From: Haliclystus octoradiatus | Taxonomy: Eukaryota > Cnidaria > Staurozoa > Stauromedusae > Haliclystidae | Length of the DNA: 64,000 nucleotides | Reading direction: 5' to 3' | Assembly: GCA_916610825.1 (NCBI GenBank) | Contig: OU744454.1 | Location: forward strand, 5,342,321 to 5,406,320 | Part shown: piece by piece, positions 47,601-59,600 of the stretch | Layout: each line of letters begins with the position of its first letter | How positions within the stretch are numbered: the first letter of the stretch is position 1 | Translations under genes and position numbers: made by a program | The notes under the pieces: model-generated | Databases searched by the model: none | The model's input: the letters and a program-made list of their open reading frames with translations, nothing else | Told to the model about the DNA's origin: nothing

Positions 47601-50600
47601 ATCGTGCAGGTACTTATCGAATCACACTATCATGTTATATTAATCCTGTCAAGTGTTAGCCAACACTATGACGTTTGTAAATGTTAGGGGTTCAAAATAA
47701 AAACTATTAGTAAACAGACGTGTTTCATCTCTTTTGATAATTCTCGCTTTAAAACATGGTGTCAGAAGTGGTTTAGATTTTCTGTCAATAATTATAATAA
47801 TACTATGGCAAGATACAAGCAACCCAATAAGTTTAGCTTCCGACCAGAAGAGTGGGAAGACTGGCTTGACGAATTCAACAGGTTCAGACGAGCAACGAAG
47901 TTTAATAAAGAAGATGGCGAATCTCAAAGGGATGCTCTATTATACTGCATGGGCAGTAAAGTGGGAAAAATGCAGTGGATAAAGAGAAAATCCTGATGAA
48001 TATTACGAAGGTTTGACAAACCAATTCACCAACTACTTTATTCCTAAGAGGAATATTATCCACGAAAGGGTGGTATTCCAAAAGAAGATACAGTCACAAG
48101 GGGAAACCGTTGAAGAGTATATCGGACAATCAAGGCTGTTGTCACAGCATTGCCAATATATCAACATAAACGAGCAGATACGTGATCGCTTAGTAATCGG
48201 ACTAAAGGACCGCCAGGTGAGACAAAAACTACAGCAACGACTGACCTCATCCTAGAGAGAGAGATTGACATTGCTCGCCAAACAGAAATGATGAAGTCAC
48301 AAATGAAGAAACAAGACAACACTACCAATGTAGACGTTGAAGACATTTCTAAGAGAAAGTACCAACAATATAAAAGTCGAGCTAGGGACAAATCAGAACA
48401 GAAGGGAAGCAACGCGAATAATTGTGGTCGCTGTGGCACAAGATACATAAAAAACAAATGTCCTGCGTACGGCAAAGAATGCCACAAATGCCATAAAAAT
48501 GGCCATTACAGTAAATTTTGCCTCTCAAAATCAGTCTAGGCGGATGACGGGGATTTTTATCTGGACAACATTCATAACGATAAAGATAATGATCCGTGGT
48601 TAGTTTCCATCAAGATTATAAATACGGAGGTAACATTTAAAATCGATACTGGTGCGGATGTTACTTTTGGTGCAGATGTTACTTTCATCTCTGAAAATGT
48701 TTTTAAAAGTTTGTCACCATTACCAAGATTATTAGATGTACGGCAAAAGTTAATATCACCTGGAAGGGAAGTGAAATGCATTGGGAAATTTAATACTGAG
48801 GTTACATATAATCAAAAATCTTCCGATGTTGTTATATTTGTAGCAAAGCATGCAAAAGGGAATTTATTAAGCCGAAAAATTTGCTTGGGACTTGGTCTCA
48901 TAGCTAGAGTTAGCGAGGTACAAGATGAATTCGCCTCTGTGTTTGATACACGGACAGATGAAAACTACACCAGTTAAAATTACAATACAATCACCAGCTG
49001 AACCGTATTGTCTGTCAACTCCGCGTCGTGTTCCATTTCCGATAAGAGATAAAGTTAAGACAGAGTTACAGCGTATGCAGAAGCATTATTAGACAAGTAA
49101 GCCAACAGAATGGTGTGCACCGATGGTACCCGTAGTCAAGAAAAACGGGGTCATACGAATCTGTGTAGATTTCAAGAAGTTGAATGCATCAATTAAAATA
49201 GAACATTTTATGTTACCAAATCTTGAGGACATTGCACCTGATTTAGTAGGATCTACCTGGTTTTCTGCTTTAGACGCAGCTGGGGGATAATATCAAATTC
49301 CATTGGATAAATTGAGCTGTAAATTAACAACCTTTATTACGCCGTTTGGCAGATTTTTTTTTGAAAGGATTCCAATGGGAATAACGTCAGCACCCGAAAT
49401 ATTTCAACGTATTATGTCAAGTTTACTTGAAGATTTATCTGGCTGTACAGTGATCATGGACGACATCCTTGTTTATGGGAAAACGAAGGTAGAACACGAA
49501 AAACGATTACAGAAGGAATTAAAGAGGATAAAAGAATCAGATTTAAAACTAAACCGAGAAAAATGTCAACTCTCATGTAATGAAGTAAAATATTTTGACC
49601 ACATTATTTCGAAAAAATGGAATTAAAGCAAATCCAGAACGCATACAATCAATAAAAAAATTTTTTGCACCCACTAATATAGCTGAATTGAGAACCATTA
49701 TTGGTATGTTAAATTATTTAGGTAAATTTATACCTGATCTTGCGACAAAATTATCACCGATATCGGATCTATTAAAAGCCGATATGTCGTGGGCCTGGGG
49801 TCCCAATCAAGAAGCTGCTTTCGCTAGGTTGAAAGAAGCAATATGTCAGTTACCATCGTTAAATTATTTTGATATAAATAGAGATGTCGTAAGTGCTGAT
49901 GCAAGTTCGTACGGTCTAGGTGGGGTGTTGCTACAACGTGAAAACGGACAATTCGTCCCTGTAGTGTTTTGTTCACGAAAATTAACAGACACTGAAAAAC
50001 GTTATGCTCAAATCGAAAAAGAGTGTCTAGCTAGCGTGTATGCATGCGAAAAGTTTTCATGTTACTTAACAGGTCTGCAAACATTTGAACTTTTAACAGA
50101 TCATAAGCCGCTAGTTACTTTGATGACGACAAAAGACATCGATCAAACGCCAGTCCGCTGTCAACGCTTATAAATGCGACTTTTAAGATTTAACCCGAGT
50201 CAGACACGTGCCAGGGAAAAATCTTGTGATAGCAGATACACTATCACGATATTGTAATGACACTGCAAGTAATGTATTAGATTGCGACGTAGTCGAATTA
50301 TTTGCATGTGAAATTTATAATAATTTACCAATTAGTCAGCCAAGACTTAATGGTATTCATCACGCTGCAAAAAGCGATGTCATATTACAACAAGTGAAGT
50401 CTAATGTGTTGAACGGCTGGCCAAAATCAAGTCAGCTCATAACAGAAGTAAACGCTTTGAAGAAGCAAAGAACAATTTAAGTGTTATACATGGTTTATTG
50501 TTATGTGACAGCAGGGTTGTTGTTCCAGAATCTCTACAACAGAACATTTTAAGTAAAATACATTTTGGGCATCAAAGTATTACCAAGTGTAAAGAATTTG

Positions 50601-53600
50601 CAAAAGTTTCGGTTTGGTGGCTAGGAATAAATAGTGATATTGAACATACAGTTAAATCGTGTATTGTTTGTCAGGAAAAAAGACCTAGTCAATATAAAGA
50701 GCCGTTAAAATCTACATTATTACCGTCGCGACCACGGAAGAAGCTTGGCGCTGATATTGCTAGCAAAAATGCAAAGAGTTATCTTGTTGTGGTAGATTAT
50801 TATTCAAAATGGATCTCGAAATAAAAGAATTAACTCTAAATACCAAAAGCTCAACGTTAATTAAAATATTTAAAGACTTATTCAGTGTTCATGGAATTCC
50901 AGACACTCTAGTTAGTGACAATGGACCGCAGTTTGCTTCGGAGGAGTTTGGTTTATTTTTAAAAGAATATGGAATTAGCCATGATCCGTCCGCACTGTAT
51001 TTACCACAAGCCAACGGTCAAGCAGAAAAAGCAGTCGGTATTGCTGAAAAATTCATTGCATCTAAAGATATTAATATGGCATTATTAAATTATCGATCAA
51101 CTCCACATACAACAACTGGAGTAAGTCCTGCTATGGCGTTAATGGGTCGTCAATTGGCGACGTTATTGCCTACATTACCAGAGAAGCTACAACGAAAAGG
51201 TGGCATTGATAAAATTATACGTAAAAACGTGAAACATTCTCAACAGAGACAAGAGCTTTATTTTAATAAAAGACATGGGGTGAAAGAATTACAACCATTA
51301 AAAGATGGAAATTTTGTTAGGATCAAAACAGACAAAGATCCGTCGTGGAAAGTTAATGGTACCATCATAAAAGCAGAGCCCAGTATAAGGAGATATGTTG
51401 TAAATACTACCAAGGGTTTGGAATTAGTGCGAAATCGTCGTCACCTATTATGATTTCCAGCCGCTGTTGATGATGATGACGATTATGATGATTATCAAAT
51501 GGATGATGAACCATTACCACCTACTGTAGGAAAAGATATAGATGTTAACGAACGCACAAATGATAACAATGAAAAAACAACACGAAGCAGGCGCGGATCC
51601 AGAGGGGTGCAAGTATGGCAAATGACACCCCTAAATTTTTTACACAGCAAAATCCTTAAAATCACTTACAAGAATCTTTTAATAAGTATCAAGAATATAT
51701 TTCCTTGAAACAACAATATTTGGCTGTTCCGTGAGGTAAGAATATTTGGATTGTGTAAGAATATAAATTGTTGTTTCAAGACGAAATTTTCTTTTTTTTT
51801 CACACGCTATTCAATTGAATTTAGCTGTTAATTGCCGCTATTTTCTTGTTTCAAGAATAATTGTCTACATAGAATCAGAGATGCTCGCACCTTCCAACAA
51901 TAATATTCTCCTTTCAATTGGCTTTTTTCTTAATTGGAGTATATTTCTGTTCAACCTAATACGGTATAGCCCTTTCCTGGCAGAAATAGAATCATAATCC
52001 AAACAACAAACGATATATAACTTGATTAAAATCATGATTTTAATTAAAATATTATAGTTCATTTATCAAATATCAAACATTTTATTCAACAATCAACATG
52101 AATAATTCCAAAAGTGTTTACATATTTTGTTACTAGACTCAATTAACAAGAACTAATGTAACTTCAATACATATCACTTAATACATCATTTTAGTAGTTA
52201 AATGTAATAAAAACGTTTTATGCCTATTTAACAAAGCTCAAGATTATTTAGACTATATACGATGATTATAATAGTAATTTGTTATTTATGAGATTACCAT
52301 CTAACTTCAATATAGTTCATTATTGACAGTACAAAGTTCTTGAGTATGGTTTTACCAATAAAAACACACATTGGCATTGCCAAGAACGATAGATGGATGG
52401 TATAGTATATTCCCAAAATGAAAAGTTAAACCAAGTAACAGATATGTGTTCCTGGTGAAAAAGCAAACAAAAAAGAGTTGAGTAAGTGAAACATATATCC
52501 TCAGTTAAAACTGGAGAAAGGACACAATAATAGAGTAGCAATGCCAATAATATAAAGATGATAACAGCTCATTAAAGTGCACATGACACCAAAAAATTTT
52601 ATTCCGGAATCAAGTAGCCCATGCAAAATAAATAGGAATGGCGGCAATAATTTTTCGATTTGGACTCTTATAAGCGGAGATAGTTAATTTTGAAAGTACC
52701 ATATTTCAGAAATTGTGCTCCTTCGAAAGTCGGAACTCATGCCGGAATGACAAGAAAGCCCACTATGGAAAAATAACCAAGTCTAGACTTCAAAAAATCC
52801 TAACTTTTTTCTCGCGAAAAAGAAATTGTCCACTTTCCAGAACAGATATGCCCATATCTTCGGGACACCTTGTTGGCCATATCTGACTGAAATTGAACGT
52901 AAAATGTAGAGTTTATAAAGGTTTTGATAGACTTCGATAAAGTTTTTCTGTCAAAAAGGTGTTAAAACACTGGATTAACGCATGTTATGCATCAAGGTGT
53001 TGACTACTAAAACAGCGGCAAAATGCTTTGTATTCACTTCGCCGCGGATGATGATCTAAACGTCTATAAAATTAAAAAAAAAATCATCGCGCTATTTTGG
53101 TCGATCTCCCGCAGCTTAACGTCAGTGCTTCACTGCTTTGTTAGCTTCAATCTCAATGATTGGCTATTAAAAACCATTGCATGACCCCCTGTTTGCCTTG
53201 CAGCAGACGCGTTTCTTCAACAAAAACACAATTACAGAAAGATGAAATCGACACACGCAATGTGTTTAATATCATACCTTAATCTAGTTTTATATTCGAC
53301 GGACAACGGTTGTTGTCGACTTCTTCACAAAGCTATCCTGTCTAAGAATTATATTTAATCAATGAATTTAATATGCTGGAGATATTTTTATCTGATATAT
53401 AAAATACAATATTATATCACAAAAGACGTAATATATTAAACAGAGAGGTGTCTCATATTCGGGGAAAGATGGATATAATAATTCACTGAAACTAAAACAT
53501 TTTGTACAGTTTAGACACACATATGGACAGTTTTACATTAATTTTGGCTTTCAAATCAACTTCATTGTTCAACTAATTTACATTTTATGTTGACGAAGAC

Positions 53601-56600
53601 TAGATGTTATTCGTGAAATTATACAGTACAGTAACAAATCATATGATATTGCATTGTTTTTCGTTTCGAGCACTTCAGTGAGTGAATCATCGCTACAGAT
53701 ACACATGGCGAGTAGAATCGCCTTCAATGTCTGTATTATATTTACCTCGACCCTGAAATAATTCGAGTGTGCCCAGTGCATATCAGCATGCGAGTGTTGT
53801 TCAAGCGTCAGAATCAAATCATGACGATCATCATGAATAACATTTAGCCTTCGTCAACATAAAATGTAAATTACTTGAACAATGAAGTTGAATTTGAAAG
53901 TCAAAATTAATGTAAAACTGTCCATATGTGTGTCCAAACCGTACAAAATGTTTTGGTTTCAGTGAATTATTATTCCATCATTACCCAAATGTAAGACACC
54001 TCTCTGTGTCGTCAATTGATATATTAAAGTCTTTTGTGATATAATATTGTATTTTATATATCAGATAAAAACATCTCCAGCATATTAAATTCATTGATTA
54101 AATATAATTCTTAGACAGGATAGCTTTGTGAAGAAGTCGACAACAACCGTTGTCCGTCGAATATAAAACTATATTAAACACTATATTAAATTTCATCTTT
54201 CAGTAATTGTGTTTTTGTTGAAGAAACGCGTCTGCTGCAAGGCAAACAGGGGGTCATGCAATGGTTTTTAATAGCCAATCATTGAGATTGAAGCTAACAA
54301 ATCAGTGAAGCACTGACGTTTAGCTGCGGGAGATCGACCAAAATAGCGCAATGAATTTTATAGACGTTTAGATCATCATCCGCGGCGAAGTGAATACAAA
54401 GCGTTTTGCCACTGTTTTAGTAGTCAACACCTTGATGCGTAACATGCGTTAATCCAGTGTTTTAACACCTTTTTGACAGAAAAACTCCATCGAAGTCTAA
54501 TAAAACCTTTCTAAACTCTACATTTTACGTTCAATTTCAGTGATATATGGCCAACAAGGTGTCCCGAAGATATGGGCATATCTGTTCTGGAAAGTGGACC
54601 ATTTCTTTTTCGCTAGAAAAAAGTTACGATTTTTTGAAGTCTAGACTTTGTTATTTTTCCATAGTGGGCTTTCTTGTCATTCCGGCATGAGTTCCGACTT
54701 TCGAAGGAGCACAATTTCTGAAATATGGTACTTTCAAAATTAAATATCTCCGCTTATAAGAGTCCAAATCGAAAAATTATTGCCGCCATTCCTATTTATT
54801 TTGCATGGGCTACTTGATTCCGGAATAAAATTTTTTGGTGTCATGTGCACTTTAATATATGATTAAATTTACTTAAAATTAAATTTATGGTAATTATTCA
54901 GTGATACACAGCTATATTACGTTACTTCAACTCCAAGAATCCACTTTCTAGTTAACTGACGTGCAAATTGTAAATAGTAGCAATAATAATAATGGTAATG
55001 TAATAATAATGGGATCATTCAACGTCAGTTCTTGCTACGTGGTCAATGAAAATAATCAAAGCATTTATAGAATGAGAATCAAAAATGATACATGCTAGAT
55101 TATGTTACGTTACTTCAAGAATCGTCCTTTTAGTTAACTTACATGCAACCAGAAGCACCATAATCTAGCATATCTTATTTTTGTCTCTAATTTTACTATA
55201 AAATCTAAAGTGAAGTTAATAAAATATAATATCCTATGTGATGGTCCTTGGAATTTCTCAATTATTGATATTATGAAGTCTAATAAATTATAATAATAGT
55301 AATAATAATAATAATGGTAAAATAATAATAATAATGGGATCATTCCACATCAGTTCTTGGTACGTGGTCAATGAAATAATCAAAGCATTTATAGAATGAG
55401 AATCAAAAATGATACTTGTTAGATTATGTTACGTTACTTCAAGAATCGTCCTTCTAGTTAACTTAGGTGAAACTTGAAGCACCATAGTCTAGCAAATCTT
55501 ATTCTTGTCTCTAATTTACTATAAAAACTGAAGTCAAGTTTATAAAATATAACATCCTATGTGATTGTCGTTGTGATCTCTCAATTATTGATAATATGAA
55601 GTCTAATATAAATTATCATAATAGGAGTAAAAATAATAATGGTAATATAATAATGATGGTATCATTCTACGTCAGTTCTTGGTACGTGGTCAATGAAAAT
55701 AACCAATGCATTTATAGAATGAGAATCAAAAATGATAATTGCTAGATTACGTTACGTTACTTCAAGAATCGTCCTTTTAGTTAACTTGGATGCAACCTGA
55801 AGCACCATAATCTAGCATATCTTTTTTTTGTCCCTAATTTTACTGTAAAATCTAAAGTGAAGTTAATAAAATATAATATCCTATGTGATGGTCGTTGGAA
55901 TCTTTCAATTATTGATATTATGAAGTCTAATAAATTATAATAATAGTAATAATAATAATAATGGTAAAATAATAATAATAAATAATAATAATGGGATCAT
56001 TCCACATCAGTTCTTGGTACATGGTCAATGAAAATAATCAAAGCATTTATAGAATGAGAATCAAAAATGATACATGTTAGATTATGTTACGTTACTTCAA
56101 GAATCGTCCTTCTAGTTTTAAACTTAGGTGAAACTTGAAGCACCATAATCTAGCAAATCATATTTTTGCCTCCAATTTACTACAAAAACTAAAGTCAAGT
56201 TAATAGAATATAACATCCTATGTGATTGTCGTTGGAATCTCTCAATTATTGATAATATGAAGTCTAATATAAATTATAATAATAGGAGTAAAATAATTTT
56301 GTAATATAATAATAATGGTATTATTCTACGTCAGTTCTTCGTACGTGGTCAAGAAAATAATCAAAGCATTTATAGAATGAGAATCAAAAATGATACATGC
56401 TATATTACGTTACGTTACTTCAAGAATCGTCCTTCTAGTTTTAACTTAGATGCAACCTGAAGCACCATGATCTAGCATATCTTATTTTTGTCTCTAATTT
56501 TACTGTAAAATCTAAAGTGAAGTTAATAAATATAATATCCTATGTGATGGTCGTTGGAATCTCTCAAATATTGATATTATGAAGTCTAATATAAATTCTA

Positions 56601-59600
56601 ATAATAATAATAGTGCCGTGGTATTATAATAATAATGGGATCGTTCCACATCAGTTCTTGGTACGTGATCAATGAAATAATCAAAGCATTTTGAGAATGA
56701 GAGTCAAAAGACACATGCTAGATAATATTACTTCAAGAATCACCCTTGAAGTTTGATGCTGGCTTGGGATGAGAACCCTGAGAATGCAATTTGGCCTCCT
56801 GACTTTAGGCGTTCTAAATTAGTTTGGCAGACAAAAGTCAACGTTGAATTATTAAACGCATAGAATAACAAAGTATAATAGACCTACCTTTCTTACACTT
56901 GAATCTCCAAAGTCAAATCCCACAAAATAATGTTCGAGGAAAGACAACATTCAGGCTAGGTTTAAATGAACTTCCTTGTTGGCCAATGGCGGTGTCATTC
57001 CATCGCGTTTTCATAAACCAAATAGGCCTAACCAATTCCATGTTTTCACCTTTTATAATTCCTCGCGTAAATATCATATCATTTGAAGCATCTTTACAAG
57101 TTAAAGTTAAAGCCATGGCAGGTTGAAAACATCTTGATGTTCTCTGCGTTTGTAAAGTCGTAAACTGCAAATGCAAACGGTCACAGTTTTCTGTTTTCTT
57201 TCAAATCTTCATACCGCTTACCGCGCCTTTGAAAGAGGACCTGGGTCTCAGTTTGAAAGGACGCAATTGGATGAAACAATAGGTCTGCACGCAGGCTAAT
57301 AATTTTGGGAACTTTGACACATTTTACAGAACAGTTATTTAGCAGTGTGAAAACATAGAAGCATGGAATTCTTATTTCAAGAATATTGGCCCTATCCTAC
57401 TTGAAACTAGTGACGCCTCAAATCATATAGCTTTATATTCTTATTTGGAGAAAAAAATCTGTCAATACAAGAATTTTAGGATATGCTTGTTTTCAATTTT
57501 TGCTGTGTAGTGAAATTTTAAGATGACGTCATTATCAATAGCGTCATCGTTTCGTTCTTCTGAATAAATATATTTTTATATTTTTATCAAACTTATCTTT
57601 CCTTTTTATCTTCTATTCGATCATTTTTAAGTATAAATTCTCAATATTTAATTTTCGTATTTATTTTGTAATAAAGTATTGTAGATGATCGTAATGATCG
57701 CATTCGTATTGAATTTCGTTCAGAGTTATGATTTCTTCAGTAGTTGTATTAGATTACGTAATATACTGACGTGATTCAAGCGGTATTGCGGTATGCTGCG
57801 GCAGTAGAAAAGATCCACAACAACGTCACGATTACAATTTTGCGGTCGTAGAAAATCTATTGTTTATCATTCCGTCTATTGTTTCTGTTTCTCATCTTTT
57901 TAACAATTGATATACTCGTTGCCAGCGTGTTGCCAAGGAAAGAACAGGACTGCCATACTCATCCGGGAGCTATTTTGACCGCCTATCCCACTTCTTTTGT
58001 TCGTTCGAGTCACCGATTGGCGAATTGGTAGAAAAAATAACAATTGACACCCCCACGTGATAATTTTGGCACACTAAATTTGAGGAAAATTTTGCCTGTA
58101 TGTCAAGGTCGTAATTTTTAAAATATGTTCGCAAAGCTGTTCGCAGAAGTTGCACGCCTTGGTATCTGATTGGATAAATTCAAAGCAGCTTCACATGCAA
58201 CTTCACGTGGCGCTTCCTTTAGCTAAATAGTTCTGCAGTTTTATTTAACGGTCTTTGTCTCGTGTGACTATCAGCGTGGAAGCATCAGAACAAATTATAG
58301 CAACTCTACAAACCATGTTTATTTCAATGGCCATGAAGAAAAATTTTATTTATTTTATGAAAGCTTTCCTCGAATTATTACGAATTGATTGCCATTAATC
58401 ATCAACGAGATATTTTTGAAAGATGATTTCGGAAAGCCGGTGGATCCACTTGCAGAAACATGTGCAAGAATTATATATGAAATTGTACAAACTTGTAGAT
58501 AACTTGGAGAATGCAATGTGTAAGTACCTCTGTTATATTAATATTGTTTATGTACTCGTTCATATATGTCGCTTTTCAATCTGAACTCAAATTTGTCAAA
58601 TTTTCCAAGGTCAACAGAAGATAAATAAATCTGAACCTTGCAAAAGCAACCATAGTACAGAGGGCTAAGTCAGATGAACCATTACAAACCCTCATTTATG
58701 TTTGAAATAAATGTAAATTGTAGTTTTTATTTGATTTGATTTAATTTAATTTTCTAAGAATGAAATTCAAAATGAGTGTCTAAGTGTTCATAGAGCAATC
58801 AGCATGTCCCTGTTTATATCTCTAGAAATTGATTTAAATATAGCCCGACATCAAAATTAGTTTACCTAGAGTAGAAAGCAAAACAAGCCGGCCCCGCTGT
58901 TGACATAAAAAACGGGGGCAGTACGGGAAGCGCAATACTACAACTTCGAATCTAATATAATACTGTAATGGGTTTAGATTTTCGCTTAGAAAAATATGGT
59001 GGTTCTATATACCTTGCAAAAGTCGTTCCTGAAATAGAATATGAATTTAGCCTTGTCACCAATTTCAAGGATATTATACTAAACCCCTTTAATACGTGTA
59101 CGTATTCATAGTAGGCCTAAGTTCATATAAATATTCCTTAATTGTGGATTGCCATTTTTCAATATTGCAGATTGTACCTGAATTGTACAGTGGAGATTGA
59201 AGACTAGTTCTTGGTGAAGAGAAATTCGATAAAATTATATAAATTTATTGCAAGATAGCCATTCCAATGTAACATTTATTGTAATTGTATGTTTATCATT
59301 TTGTGATTCTTTGACTGACTCAAATCTTCTCGCTCAATCTTTCTTTGGTATACAAAATGGGCGTGGTCAAAAATGGGTGTGGCAAGTAACGTAATTAATT
59401 TTGACCCCCATAAAATAATTCCTGGATCCGTGCCTGACACGAAGTGGTCGACTTATTGTACCGCCGCAAAAATATGGTCATAATTAATAACTAATAAGTT
59501 TTACTGACATTCTTAAAGTTAAAACATTATATTCATTCTTATTGTTACAGAAGTATTATTAATGTTATATCAGCGTATTTGGATTATTTGATATTAAATT

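Larger units (their letters stand above)
51641..57509. mobile_element. Possible nested TIR element (TACACAGCAAAA ends)
   Basis: tacacagcaaaatcctt at the left and the inverted ..ttgctgtgta at the right, with further loosely matching acaagaat and aagaatata words inward. No exact target duplication was found, so boundaries are tentative. Confidence 0.4.
51588..59436. mobile_element. 7.8 kb hAT-type element with exact 8-bp target duplication
   Basis: The ends caggcgcggatccag and cctggatccgtgcctg form hAT-style inverted repeats. ACACGAAG occurs at 51580-51587 and again at 59437-59444, the 8-bp duplication expected of hAT transposition. No transposase ORF is visible, so it is non-autonomous or decayed. 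It contains at least three other repeat structures. Confidence 0.85.

Noticed and set aside
48161..48487. Minus-strand 108-codon ORF
   Set aside because: Shadow of the Gypsy-2 gag frame on the opposite strand.
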